A DNA stretch of 64,000 bases from Pseudomonas fluorescens (GTDB taxonomy: Bacteria > Pseudomonadota > Gammaproteobacteria > Pseudomonadales > Pseudomonadaceae). Shown in pieces: positions 18,039 to 29,267 of the stretch. The number at the start of each line of letters is the position of its first letter. Positions within the stretch are counted from its first letter, which is position 1. The stretch lies in assembly GCF_001623525.1 (NCBI RefSeq), contig NZ_CP015225.1, forward strand, positions 4,910,501 to 4,974,500. The letters run 5' to 3'. The notes below the pieces were generated by a model. That model saw nothing but the letters and a program-made list of their open reading frames with translations. It was not told the DNA's origin and did no database searches. A program made the translations under genes and the position numbers.

Positions 18039-19169
18039 TCAACCTCCCAAGACCTGGCGATACGCTTGGGCGGTGACCTTCGCACAGCGTTCCCAGGAAA
18101 AAAGCGCCGCTTGTTGCAGCCCCGCTTCGCGACACGCTTGCCAGTGCTGGGGGTCTTCCATCAACCGGCCCATGGCATCGCGCATGCCTTGCGGATCGTC
18201 CGGCTCGCAGTAATTGCCGGCTGGCCCCGCCACCTCGGGCATCGCCGAGCAGCGGGTGGTAATCACCGGTGTGCCACTGGCCATGGCTTCAAGCACCGGC
18301 AGGCCAAAGCCTTCGTAGTAGGACGGGAAAATCAATGCCCGTGCCCCCGCCAATAGCTGGGCGACCTGTTCGTCAGGCAGGTAACCCGCCAGACAAACAT
18401 GACCGCCAGCCAGGGCGTCTTTCAACTCATCATTGAGCTGTGCCTGTTGCCATCCGCTCATTCCTACGATGAACAAAGGAAAGGTCTGACGTACGGATTC
18501 AGGAAGCCCGGTGTGGGCACGCAGGGCCAGTGACAGGTTCTTGCGCGGTTCCAGGGTGCCGACACATAGGAAGTAACGGCCGTGCTCCAGGCCATGGGCC
18601 TTGAGTACGGTGTCGATGGCTGCGGGTTCGCGCGGATGGAAACGCGTCGACACGCCCAGCGGCGCGACGCGCAGGCGCTCGGCGGGGAGGCCGAAATGCT
18701 GTTGCGCTTCATCGGCGATGAACTGCGAAACAGTCATGATCAACTGCGCCTGTTCCACCGCCCGGGCCAGCCGTCGCTCGATTTCTTTCAGGCGCGCGGG
18801 TGGTTGCGTCTCGGGATAACGCACATGCGTCAGATCATGCAGGGTCATCACCGTCGGGCCGTCAAAGGCCAGCGGCCACAGGCTGGGGTCGTGATACAGG
18901 TCGATGGCCTGGGGACGGCCCTGGTCGAAGCGCTTCTGTTCCAGCCAGCGTCGCGCCTGATAGGCGCCCGGCACCCGCCGCAACAAGGGACTGAATCTCG
19001 AATAGCCAGGCGTGGGCGCTTGTGGTAGCTGCGAGTTCCAGCCCCAGCCGTGGAACAGCGATAACTGCACATCAGGCTCACGGGCCAGGGCGGTGGCCAG
19101 TTCCGACACGTATTGGCCGATGCCGGTGCGTGGCGCCTGGAGGATGCGTGCGTTGAGGGCTATCCGCAT
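18039..19169 (-). CDS. wbpY: D-rhamnosyltransferase of common polysaccharide antigen synthesis
   Basis: A 376-residue GT4-family glycosyltransferase. Motifs include GIGQYVSELATALA near the N-terminus, YFLCVGTLEPRKNLSLALRA at the start of the sugar-nucleotide domain and PSYYEGFGLPVLEAMASGTPVITT with the E-x7-E pair. In P. aeruginosa WbpY adds alpha-1,3-linked D-rhamnose to the growing A-band chain. It overlaps wbpX by 10 bases and abuts wbpZ, so all three transferases are translated together. Confidence 0.85.
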   Translation of the reverse strand: MRIALNARILQAPRTGIGQYVSELATALAREPDVQLSLFHGWGWNSQLPQAPTPGYSRFSPLLRRVPGAYQARRWLEQKRFDQGRPQAIDLYHDPSLWPLAFDGPTVMTLHDLTHVRYPETQPPARLKEIERRLARAVEQAQLIMTVSQFIADEAQQHFGLPAERLRVAPLGVSTRFHPREPAAIDTVLKAHGLEHGRYFLCVGTLEPRKNLSLALRAHTGLPESVRQTFPLFIVGMSGWQQAQLNDELKDALAGGHVCLAGYLPDEQVAQLLAGARALIFPSYYEGFGLPVLEAMASGTPVITTRCSAMPEVAGPAGNYCEPDDPQGMRDAMGRLMEDPQHWQACREAGLQQAALFSWERCAKVTAQAYRQVLGG

Positions 19170-20527
19170 GCTGTTTCCCGGTCGACGATGACTTCGCTAA
19201 CGTGGCTCTCGATCCGTTCTACCAGTTGCGCACTGGCTTGGCGCCAGCTCAGCCATTGCCAGTGATCCAGGTTGCGCCTGGCCGGGAATACCCCGGTATG
19301 TTCCATGTCGGTGACCAGGTCCGCCAGGCTTTGGGGTTCGTCGAGATCGAAATAGGCCATGAAATCACCGCCGATTTCCCGAAACACTTCAATGTCGCTG
19401 CCCATTGCCGGCAAGCCGCGCTGCATGGCCTCCACCAGTGGCAGGCCGAAACCTTCCACATAGGACGGGAACACCAGCGCAGTGGCGTGTCGATAGGCGT
19501 GTTCCAGGCTTTGGTCCGAGAGGTTATTGAACATGAATAGGCGGCTATTGAATTGTGCATGACGCTCGATACGTTCGATCAGCGCCTCGCACTTCCAGCC
19601 GATCTTCCCGACGATGCACAGCCGCGCCTGGGAACCGGCAGCCCAGGCCCGCTCGAATGCATTGAGCAGATAGGCGTGGTTTTTGCGCGGCTCGATGGTG
19701 CTGACCATCAGGAACACCGGCTCGGGGCGCTTGAACAACCGCAGCAACTTCGGGTCGACGGCGTGGGCGGCGTTAATCTGGTCCAGTTCGCTGCCCAGGT
19801 GGAAATAGTCGAACCAGCGTTCTTGTACCTGCTGCTCGCCAATGCGCCGGACCATTTCCTGGCGCAGCTGGTCACGGATAGTGGCGGAGATGGCGATGTA
19901 GCCGTCGGCGGTGCGGGCAATCCAGTCGAACCAATGGTTGAACACCTTGACCAGCCCGGCATCGCAGAATTGTGGATGAGACAGGGGGATCAGGTCGTAG
20001 ACCACCGAGATGATCCCGACGCCATCGCGCTTGAGCTGTTCGGCCAGGGGGAAGATATCCGAGTGCCAGGATGAATCGAGCAAGATCAGTTGATCGCCGG
20101 CCCGATGCTCCAGCGGTACGCAACGCTTAGGCAGCTCTTGGCCTTTCAGGGCGCGGTCGAACAAACGTATCGGTATGCTCAAGAAGCCGAAGGCGAACAG
20201 GCGGCAGCCAATGTACAGGAGGCGACGGGCCCACAATGATCGGCTGAAGGGCCACTGCCGTGCGAGCGTCCGATGCCAGAACCAGAACAGGTTGGCCATC
20301 TGTTCCCAGCGTATCCTCAGGCTGACCAGATCCAGTTTATCGATCGACAGCGGGGCCAGGCTCTTGGCCTCGTATAATTTGCCCTGCAGCATGACCACGG
20401 GAATGCATTCACGCTCGCCATCCTTGGCCGGCAGTTCGCGAATTACATTGCGCACGACGCGCTGAATGCCGGAATTGATTTCCGGGTGTTCGAATACGTA
20501 GGTGCATTCCACCAACAGGCGGCTCAT
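19160..20527 (-). CDS. wbpX: D-rhamnosyltransferase of common polysaccharide antigen synthesis
   Basis: A 455-residue GT4-family enzyme, longer than its two neighbours because of an extended N-terminal domain. The C-terminal half has VFLMVSTIEPRKNHAYLLNAF and PSYVEGFGLPLVEAMQRGLPAMGS, the same donor-site motifs as wbpY. In P. aeruginosa WbpX adds the alpha-1,2-linked D-rhamnose of the trisaccharide repeat. It overlaps both wzt (4 bases) and wbpY (10 bases). Confidence 0.85.
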   Translation of the reverse strand: MSRLLVECTYVFEHPEINSGIQRVVRNVIRELPAKDGERECIPVVMLQGKLYEAKSLAPLSIDKLDLVSLRIRWEQMANLFWFWHRTLARQWPFSRSLWARRLLYIGCRLFAFGFLSIPIRLFDRALKGQELPKRCVPLEHRAGDQLILLDSSWHSDIFPLAEQLKRDGVGIISVVYDLIPLSHPQFCDAGLVKVFNHWFDWIARTADGYIAISATIRDQLRQEMVRRIGEQQVQERWFDYFHLGSELDQINAAHAVDPKLLRLFKRPEPVFLMVSTIEPRKNHAYLLNAFERAWAAGSQARLCIVGKIGWKCEALIERIERHAQFNSRLFMFNNLSDQSLEHAYRHATALVFPSYVEGFGLPLVEAMQRGLPAMGSDIEVFREIGGDFMAYFDLDEPQSLADLVTDMEHTGVFPARRNLDHWQWLSWRQASAQLVERIESHVSEVIVDRETACG

Positions 20528-21789
20528 GGCAACTCCTTTTGCGGTAACGCCTCGACGGCAGTCTGGCTCGAACGCTGGATGCAGGTCTGGGCCTGGAGCC
20601 AGGAACAGCCGACGAAATCTTCCTGGCGATTATTGATCACGTGAAACACCAACCCGTAGTCGCGCCATTCGAAATTACGGTCCAGGTGCGAGTCCAGCCG
20701 CGACAGGCTGAGCGCAACGGAGTAATTGCCCTTGCCCAGGCGCATGTCGAAGCTGAAGCGGAAGGTGATCTGTTCGCCGGCCTTGAGGTCGGTCACGGCT
20801 TTGTCCTGGCGATGGGTATTGATGCCGTACATGGGCTGGCCAAGACGGTCCTTGATTAGGAAGCCCAGCACCAGCCGCTCGATGTCCTGGCGGATTTCAA
20901 CCCGCACTTGCAACACCATCGGCTGGCCGATCTCGGCCACTTCCACCGGCTGTTCCTGACGGTTGAGCAGTTGTACATCGATGATGCCGGCTTCGCCGGT
21001 GCCGGAAATCGTGCGCACCTGGCCGTTGGCGAGCATTTCCTGGCGGACCACCTGGCCTTCGCGCTGGGCCAGCATCGCGTTGTAATAATCCATCACTTCT
21101 TCCGGCTTGCCGCGCATGGCCATGCGCCCATGTTCGAGCAGAATGGCGGTGTCGCAGATCGACTGGATCGCCGAGCGATCGTGGGACACGATCAGCAGCG
21201 TGGTGCCGGCCTTGCGGAAGCTGCGGATGCGCTCGAAGCTTTTGTGCTGGAAGTAGGCGTCGCCCACCGACAGCGCTTCGTCGACGATCAGGATGTCCGG
21301 ACGCCGGGCGGTGGCGACGCTGAAGGCCAGGCGCATCTGCATGCCGCTGGAATAGGTGCGTACCGGCTGGTCGATGGCCTCGCCGATTTCGGCGAACCCT
21401 TCGATCTCGGGCATCAAGGCTTCGATTTCCTCCACCTGCATGCCCAGCAACTGACCGGCCATGAACGCGTTCTGGCGACCGGTGAAGTCCGGATGAAAGC
21501 CCATGCCCAGTTCCAGCAGCGCGGCGACACGACCTTGCAACTGGATGTGGCCGCAGGTGGGTTGCGTGGTACCGGTGATCATCTTGAGCAACGTGCTTTT
21601 GCCGGCACCGTTGACCCCGACGATGCCGACGGCTTCCCCGGGTTGGATCTCGAAATCCACGCCTTGCAGGATCCAGTGCAATTGATGACGCTGGCGGGAA
21701 AAGGGGATCAACCATTCGAACAGCCGGCTCCAGCGGTTCGGATACTGTTTGTAGGCCTTGCCCAGGCCACTGACGCGCAAATGTCCCAT
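20524..21789 (-). CDS. wzt: O-polysaccharide ABC transporter, ATP-binding protein
   Basis: A 421-residue ABC ATPase. Residues about 1-245 carry Walker A ([13 protein letters not shown]), the signature motif YSSGMQMRLAFS and Walker B (DILIVDEALSVGD). Residues about 260-400 form a beta-sandwich, the Wzt C-terminal carbohydrate-binding domain that recognises the capped non-reducing end of the finished chain before export. This agrees with the presence of methyltransferase genes in the divergent CPA operon. The protein pairs with Wzm; the genes overlap by one base. Confidence 0.92.
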   Translation of the reverse strand: MGHLRVSGLGKAYKQYPNRWSRLFEWLIPFSRQRHQLHWILQGVDFEIQPGEAVGIVGVNGAGKSTLLKMITGTTQPTCGHIQLQGRVAALLELGMGFHPDFTGRQNAFMAGQLLGMQVEEIEALMPEIEGFAEIGEAIDQPVRTYSSGMQMRLAFSVATARRPDILIVDEALSVGDAYFQHKSFERIRSFRKAGTTLLIVSHDRSAIQSICDTAILLEHGRMAMRGKPEEVMDYYNAMLAQREGQVVRQEMLANGQVRTISGTGEAGIIDVQLLNRQEQPVEVAEIGQPMVLQVRVEIRQDIERLVLGFLIKDRLGQPMYGINTHRQDKAVTDLKAGEQITFRFSFDMRLGKGNYSVALSLSRLDSHLDRNFEWRDYGLVFHVINNRQEDFVGCSWLQAQTCIQRSSQTAVEALPQKELP

Positions 21790-22586
21790 CAGAGTTCGTC
21801 CACCATTTCACCGCCGCGCCGACGAAACATGCGCAAGCCCAAGGTGCATAACAGCAGGCCGACCACCAGCAACGGCACCAGCGAGCTCCAGACCGGCCAT
21901 TGGTTGTAGAGAAACAGGTTCTGGTAGCTCTGCATCAGGGCGGTCATGGGATTGAAGGCGAGCAGTTGCTGGATCGGCGGCGGCAGGATCGTCATGGGAT
22001 AAACGATCGGCGTGAGCCAGAACCAGAATTGCAGGCAAATGCCGAACAACTGCCCGACATCACGGAAAAACACATTGAGGATCCCCAGCAGCATGCCCAG
22101 CCCGGCGGCGAACATCACCTGCAGGGCCAGCAGCGGCACCAATGCCAGCAAGGTAATGCCCGGCCAGCGCCCGGTGATCAACAGGAAACCGAGGAACAGC
22201 CCAAGGATGATCGCGAAGTTGATCCCGGCGTTGAACAGCACGATCACCGGCAGGCAGATCCGGGGGAAGCTGATCTTCTTCAGCAGGTTGGCGTTTTCCA
22301 GGAACATGCCCTGGCTGCGGGTGGTGATTTCCGCGAACAACCCCCAGGTCAGCAGCCCGGCGCAGAGGTAGACGCTGTAGGCCATGCCGTCTTCCACCCC
22401 GGGCAGGCGGGCACGCATGATGTGGGAAAAAATCACCGTGTAGACGAGAATCATCGACAGCGGGTTGAGCACTGTCCACAACGCGCCGAACAGCGAGTTG
22501 CGATAGCGCGATTGGAATTCACGCTTGACGCTGCCAAGGATAAAACCGCGGTAACTCCATAATGAGTAGTGCAAGCTCAGCAACAT
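21789..22586 (-). CDS. wzm: O-polysaccharide ABC transporter, permease
   Basis: A 265-residue ABC-2 type permease with about six membrane segments, typical of exporters of lipid-linked O-polysaccharide. The N-terminal RDLVRREFQSRYRNS-like phrase appears as GSVKREFQSRYRNSLFGALWTVLNPL. Two Wzm subunits and two Wzt subunits form the channel that moves the D-rhamnan across the inner membrane before WaaL ligates it to core. The start overlaps the end of wbpW by 10 bases. Confidence 0.92.
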   Translation of the reverse strand: MLLSLHYSLWSYRGFILGSVKREFQSRYRNSLFGALWTVLNPLSMILVYTVIFSHIMRARLPGVEDGMAYSVYLCAGLLTWGLFAEITTRSQGMFLENANLLKKISFPRICLPVIVLFNAGINFAIILGLFLGFLLITGRWPGITLLALVPLLALQVMFAAGLGMLLGILNVFFRDVGQLFGICLQFWFWLTPIVYPMTILPPPIQQLLAFNPMTALMQSYQNLFLYNQWPVWSSLVPLLVVGLLLCTLGLRMFRRRGGEMVDEL

Positions 22587-24028
22587 GAGTCAGCCCTGCC
22601 ATAGTGATCTTCAAAGCGAACGATGTCGTCTTCCCCCAGGTATTCGCCGCTTTGCACTTCGATAATCACCAGATCGATCACGCCGGGATTTTCCAGGCGA
22701 TGCTTGTGGCCGGCCGGGATAAAAGTCGATTCGTTCTTGGCGACCAGGTGCGAACCCGAGCCGTTGTTGGTGACCTTGGCCATGCCTTCGACCACCACCC
22801 AGTGTTCGTTGCGATGGTGGTGCATTTGCAGCGACAGCGATGCGCCAGGCTTGACCACGATGCGCTTGATCTTGAAGCGTGGACCCTCTTCGAGCACGGT
22901 ATAGCTGCCCCATGGCCGGCTGACCGTACGGTGCAGGCGATAGGCTTCGTGATCCTTGTCCTTGAGTTGCCGGGCGACGCGACGAACATCCTGGGCGCGG
23001 TCGGCATGGGCCACCAGCACGGCGTCGGCGGTGTCGATAATGATCAAGTGTTCCACGCCCAGGGCGGCCACCAGGCGGCCGTCGCTCTGGACGAAGTTGT
23101 TCTGGCTGTCGATAAACAGGGCCTCGCCGGTGGCGCGGTTGTTTTGCGCATCGGCGGGCACCAGGCCGGCGACGGCGCTCCAGGAGCCGATATCACTCCA
23201 GTCGAATGCCGCGGGAATCACCACGACATTGGCGGAGCGTTCCATCAAGGCATAGTCGATGGAGATGTCTGGCATTTCGGCGAAATGCGCCGCGGACAAT
23301 TCCTGCTGCACACACCCTGAGGTTTCCACCGCCGTACTGGCGGTGACACAGGTGCGTGCCTGTTCCAGCAGCTCGGGGGCGTGGGCTTGCAGCTCCGCCA
23401 GCAGGGTCTTGACCGAAAAGCAGAACATCCCCGAATTCCACAGGAAGCGGCCGCTTTCCAGATATTGCGTGGCGGTCTGCAGGTCGGGTTTTTCGACGAA
23501 GCGCACAACCTTGGCCGCGCCCTTGGTGTCCAGGGGCTTGCCCCGTTCGATATAGCCGAAGCCGGTTTCCGGCGTCGAGGGCAGTACGCCAAAGGTCACC
23601 AGGTGGCCGTTTTTGGCCAGTTCCACGGCGTGCGCCACGGCGGTCTGGAAGGCGGCCTCGTCCTGGATCAGGTGGTCGGCAGGCATGACTACCAGGATCG
23701 GATCGTCACCGTGCAGCGCCTGCACCGCGAGCGCGGCGGTAGCAATGGCCGGCGCGGTGTTGCGACCTGTCGGTTCGAGCACGAAGTGACCGCGATGACG
23801 CTCCAGGTGGGCGCTTTGATAGTGGTCGCGGCTCTGGAAGTAGTACTCGCGATTGGTGACGGTGACGATGTCGCCCCGGCCGTCGAACAACCCCGCGGCA
23901 CGCCGATAGGTCTTGCCCAGCAGCGACTGGCCATCGGGTAGGAGCATGAAGGGTTTGGGGTGGCCTTCGCGGGACACCGGCCACAACCTCGTCCCGGCCC
24001 CGCCGGAGAGAATCACTGGAATGAGCAC
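22577..24028 (-). CDS. wbpW: Mannose-1-phosphate guanylyltransferase / mannose-6-phosphate isomerase
   Basis: A 483-residue bifunctional type II PMI/GMP enzyme. The N-terminal nucleotidyltransferase (about 1-340) begins with GGAGTRLWPVSREGHPKPF and has VRFVEKPD. The C-terminal cupin isomerase (about 360-475) has GASLSLQMHHHRNEHWVVVEG with metal-binding histidines. It makes GDP-mannose from mannose 6-phosphate together with AlgC, feeding Gmd and Rmd. In P. aeruginosa WbpW shares this job with PslB and AlgA. Confidence 0.93.
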   Translation of the reverse strand: MLIPVILSGGAGTRLWPVSREGHPKPFMLLPDGQSLLGKTYRRAAGLFDGRGDIVTVTNREYYFQSRDHYQSAHLERHRGHFVLEPTGRNTAPAIATAALAVQALHGDDPILVVMPADHLIQDEAAFQTAVAHAVELAKNGHLVTFGVLPSTPETGFGYIERGKPLDTKGAAKVVRFVEKPDLQTATQYLESGRFLWNSGMFCFSVKTLLAELQAHAPELLEQARTCVTASTAVETSGCVQQELSAAHFAEMPDISIDYALMERSANVVVIPAAFDWSDIGSWSAVAGLVPADAQNNRATGEALFIDSQNNFVQSDGRLVAALGVEHLIIIDTADAVLVAHADRAQDVRRVARQLKDKDHEAYRLHRTVSRPWGSYTVLEEGPRFKIKRIVVKPGASLSLQMHHHRNEHWVVVEGMAKVTNNGSGSHLVAKNESTFIPAGHKHRLENPGVIDLVIIEVQSGEYLGEDDIVRFEDHYGRADSCC

Positions 24029-24031
24029 GGC

Positions 24032-25911
<1,880 letters not shown>

Positions 25912-26337
25912 GCACCAGCCCCCTTCGACGGCTGCTTCGTCTAGCGCGAACTGAGTGGGAAATTTCCGTAAGATCGGGGAAAAATCACTCAACGATCGAT
26001 CTGGAGAAGCGTTTGTTGTAGTTGTTTGGTTGCCAATCTGTGCCAATTTCGAGGTAATTTCAACAGTGCAAACCGTGACCGGTCAGTTCTCATATTTATA
26101 GCGGGTTTATTCTCGCCGAGCGGTTCACGAACCCTTGGTGGATGTGTTTAGAATGCCGCTCGTCACGTTGCTCCTGGTGCTGATCTTTGAGTCGGATCGC
26201 TAGGGCCGGACTACAAAAAAACAAGAACGAGACGGGTAGCAAGACGAACGACGCGTGGCGGCCCCGGGCCGGCTCGATGCGTGACTCGACCGTCATGAAG
26301 TGGGGCTGCCGGGATGGCGGCGCCATGATGGGATCCC
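25912..26337. promoter_or_regulatory. Divergent intergenic region of the CPA locus
   Basis: These 426 bases separate the minus-strand rmd operon from the plus-strand accessory operon and must hold both promoters. The stretch 26085-26160 is AT-richer than its surroundings and includes TTTATAG and TTTAGAAT, which could be -10 elements, but I cannot pair either with a convincing -35. No JUMPStart/ops element (GGCGGTAG) is visible, and I see no small gene or repeat. Confidence 0.4.
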
Positions 26338-27981
26338 ATGAACTTCATTCTTTACTCGGACGTAAACGATCACTCCATCAGTCAGAGCCTCGGCCGCCCT
26401 GAGTACAGCTATTACTTCGTGCTCAAGGCTTATCGTCCCGTACTGGAAAGCCTGGGGCCGGTGCATGTGGTGTCGTCGGTCGCCGAGGTCGATCCGCTTT
26501 ACCAAACTTTGCAGGCGGCTGGGCAGGACTGCTTGTTCCTTTCGTTCTCACCTCCGCACAAGACGCCGCTGGACCTGCTTTGTCCGATGGTCTGCGTGGT
26601 GGCCTGGGAGTTCGATTCGATCCCGGCCGAGCACTGGGACGACGACCTGCGCCATGACTGGAGCCGCACGCTGGCTCGGCATGGTCGAGTGATTACGCTG
26701 TCCAGCCACACGGCCGAGGCGATCCGTCGAACTTTGGGCGAGGACTTCCCGGTGTTGGTATTGCCCACGCCGCTGTGGGAGCGTTTCGCGGCGGTTCGTG
26801 AGCAACACCCAAGCTTGCCGGTGAACCCGGGAACGACCTTGCAGATCAAGGGCTGCATCATCGACAGCCGGCCCCTCGGGCTTTCGGCGGACGGCTTGAT
26901 CGCGCCGATCATCGAAGAGGCGCCGGAGCCAGAACCGGAACCAGAACCGATCATCGAGTCAGTCATCGAGCCAACGCCCCTGACTTGGCGGCGGCGGGCA
27001 TTCATTTCCCGCCATTACCTGCGTGAAATGATTCGTGCCTTTACTGGCAAGACCGAGCAGGGCCCTGTGTGGCTGTTCAAGCACAACCTGTTGTGCTGGT
27101 ACCGCGAAGCGGTCCGCGACTTGATACCGGTGCCGATGCGCGTGGCGGTCAGCAGGATCCTGAGGGGGCCGACACCACCGCCGGTGATCGTCGAGGCCGT
27201 TCCAGAGCCTGTTCTTGCACCCATTCCAGAGCCCGCGCCACCGGAGCATCCCCAGGCCGTCCTGCCGGACACCAGCCAGATGGTGGAGACCGACGTCAGC
27301 GGTGTGGTGTATGTCAGCGTGTTCAACCCCGATGACGGTCGCAAGAACTGGCATCACTTGATCACCGCATTCTGTTGGGCCCTGCGCGACGTCGAGGACG
27401 CCACGCTGGTACTGAAAATGACTCAGAACGACCTGTCGACCTACTACGTCGAGCTGCTGACGCTGCTGTCCCAGCTTTCGCCATTCAGTTGCCGGGTGGT
27501 GGTGATGCACGGTTACCTGGAGGACGAACAATTCGCCCGGCTGTATGGCGCGGCGAGTTTCTACGTCAATGCGTCCCGCTGCGAAGGCCTGTGCCTGCCA
27601 TTGATGGAGTTCATGTCCTGCGCCCGTCCAGTCATCGCACCGGACCACACGGCGATGCGCGACTACATCGACGCCGAGGTTGCCTTCATCGTCAAGTCCA
27701 GCCGCGAACCGACCATATGGCCGGAAGACTCGCGCATCTTGTACCGCACCCTGCGCCATCGGCCCGACTGGGGCTCGTTGAAACTCGCCTACCAACAGAG
27801 CTACGCCATGGCGAAGCACCAGCCGCAGGCCTACCAGGCCATGGCCGTTGCCGCGAACGAGCGGATGCGCCGCTATTGCGCGTTCACCCCGGTGCAGCAG
27901 CGCCTGGCGGATTTCCTGGCTGTGCCCGGCTGTGACGAAGGGCTGCCGTTGGTGCTCCAGGCAGGTACCGCCTCATGTTGA
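26338..27981 (+). CDS. CPA-associated glycosyltransferase with a proline-rich insertion
   Basis: A 547-residue protein and a close paralogue of the next gene product: both open with (M)xxIxYSxxN...LGxPEYSY(Y/F)FVLK and share FLSFSPPH and the donor-domain phrase VFNPxDGRKNW...ISAFC. It corresponds by position to P. aeruginosa PA5455, one of five genes reported to affect common polysaccharide antigen. It differs from its neighbour by about 130 extra residues between the two GT-B domains (about 195-325): two Pro-Glu-rich linkers (EPEPEPEPI and VPEPVLAPIPEPAPPEHP) around a basic, aromatic helix region (LTWRRRAFISRHYLREMIRAF) that could sit on the membrane. Confidence 0.78.
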   Translation: MNFILYSDVNDHSISQSLGRPEYSYYFVLKAYRPVLESLGPVHVVSSVAEVDPLYQTLQAAGQDCLFLSFSPPHKTPLDLLCPMVCVVAWEFDSIPAEHWDDDLRHDWSRTLARHGRVITLSSHTAEAIRRTLGEDFPVLVLPTPLWERFAAVREQHPSLPVNPGTTLQIKGCIIDSRPLGLSADGLIAPIIEEAPEPEPEPEPIIESVIEPTPLTWRRRAFISRHYLREMIRAFTGKTEQGPVWLFKHNLLCWYREAVRDLIPVPMRVAVSRILRGPTPPPVIVEAVPEPVLAPIPEPAPPEHPQAVLPDTSQMVETDVSGVVYVSVFNPDDGRKNWHHLITAFCWALRDVEDATLVLKMTQNDLSTYYVELLTLLSQLSPFSCRVVVMHGYLEDEQFARLYGAASFYVNASRCEGLCLPLMEFMSCARPVIAPDHTAMRDYIDAEVAFIVKSSREPTIWPEDSRILYRTLRHRPDWGSLKLAYQQSYAMAKHQPQAYQAMAVAANERMRRYCAFTPVQQRLADFLAVPGCDEGLPLVLQAGTASC

Positions 27982-29267
27982 TCATCATTTATTCGGAAAC
28001 CAACCAGAGCAACATTCTGGAAAACCTCGGCAAGCCCGAGTACAGCTATTTCTTCGTGCTCAAGGAGTTTCGCCCGGTTTTGGAGCGGTTGGGGCGGGTG
28101 GTCGAAGTGACTCGGCCTGACGACGAGGTCGATCAGCTGTACGCCGATTGCCTGGGACGTGGCGAGGATTGCGTATTCCTGTCGTTCTCCCCCCCTCATC
28201 GTACCGCTGCCCACTACGCTTGCCCGACAATTGCGGTATTCGCCTGGGAATTCAGCACCATTCCTACCGAAAGCTGGCAGGGCGAGCCGCGGCACGACTG
28301 GCGGGTGGTCCTGGGCGCAACCGGCATGGCGATTACCCACTCCAGCTTCACCGTTAAAACCGTTCGTGAAGTGATGGGAGAGGACTTCCCCATCACTGCC
28401 ATCGCGGCGCCGGTGTGGGACCGCTTTGCGGCGCGCGGCGCGGTGCTGGCCCAGCGGCCGACGGTGGATCACATGCGCCTGCAATTGCGTGGTCTGTTGA
28501 TCGACAGCCGCGCCACCGACCTGCGGCCTTATGGTCCGCCGGCGCATCAGGCTGGTACGCCGCTGGTGCTGGACGGCCCGGCGCAGGATTGCGAGTTGCT
28601 CCTGGACGGTGTGATCTATACCTCTGTGTTCAACCCTTATGACGGCCGCAAGAACTGGAAGGACATGATCAGTGCATTTTGCGCGACGTTCCGCGACGTT
28701 TCCGACGCGACTCTAGTGCTCAAGCTGACGCATCACGACGTCACTGCCGCGCTTACCGACATGCTCCATCACGTCTACAAGAACCAGTCGTACCGCTGCC
28801 GCATCGTGCTGATCCATGGATACCTGGCGGACGCGGATTACGAGCGGCTGGTGGAAGCCACCCGATATGTGGTCAACAGTTCCTATGGCGAAGGGCAGTG
28901 CCTGCCGTTGATGGAGTTCATGTCCTGCGGCCGTCCGGCGATTGCGCCGCTGAACACGGCGATGGCCGACTACATCGACCACGACAATGCGTTCGTGGTG
29001 GAGTCGACCGAGGAGTTGACCGCCTGGCCCCACGACCCCCGGGCCGCGTACCGAACCCTGCGTTATGTCACTGATTGGGACTCGCTGTGTTCGGCCTACC
29101 GAGCCAGTTATGACGTGGCCAAAAACGACCCTGAGCGTTACCGTCGCATGTCGGCCCACGCCGTGCGCAGCCTGGAGAAGTTCTGCAGCCAGGCCAACGC
29201 CGAGCAGCGTTTACGGTTTTTTTTCGAAGCCATACCTGAGCGGCGTCGGAACGCGCAGGAGTCATGA
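27975..29267 (+). CDS. CPA-associated glycosyltransferase
   Basis: A 430-residue GT-B protein of the same subfamily as the preceding gene, without the proline-rich insertion. It has LGKPEYSYFFVLKEFRPVLE at the N-terminus and in the donor domain VFNPYDGRKNWKDMISAFC, VLIHGYLADADYERL and NSSYGEGQCLPLMEFMSCGRPAIAP. It corresponds to PA5456 of P. aeruginosa. It starts 7 bases inside the preceding gene and overlaps the following methyltransferase by 4 bases, so the operon is tightly coupled. The acceptor is presumably the D-rhamnan or its cap. Confidence 0.78.
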   Translation: MLIIIYSETNQSNILENLGKPEYSYFFVLKEFRPVLERLGRVVEVTRPDDEVDQLYADCLGRGEDCVFLSFSPPHRTAAHYACPTIAVFAWEFSTIPTESWQGEPRHDWRVVLGATGMAITHSSFTVKTVREVMGEDFPITAIAAPVWDRFAARGAVLAQRPTVDHMRLQLRGLLIDSRATDLRPYGPPAHQAGTPLVLDGPAQDCELLLDGVIYTSVFNPYDGRKNWKDMISAFCATFRDVSDATLVLKLTHHDVTAALTDMLHHVYKNQSYRCRIVLIHGYLADADYERLVEATRYVVNSSYGEGQCLPLMEFMSCGRPAIAPLNTAMADYIDHDNAFVVESTEELTAWPHDPRAAYRTLRYVTDWDSLCSAYRASYDVAKNDPERYRRMSAHAVRSLEKFCSQANAEQRLRFFFEAIPERRRNAQES

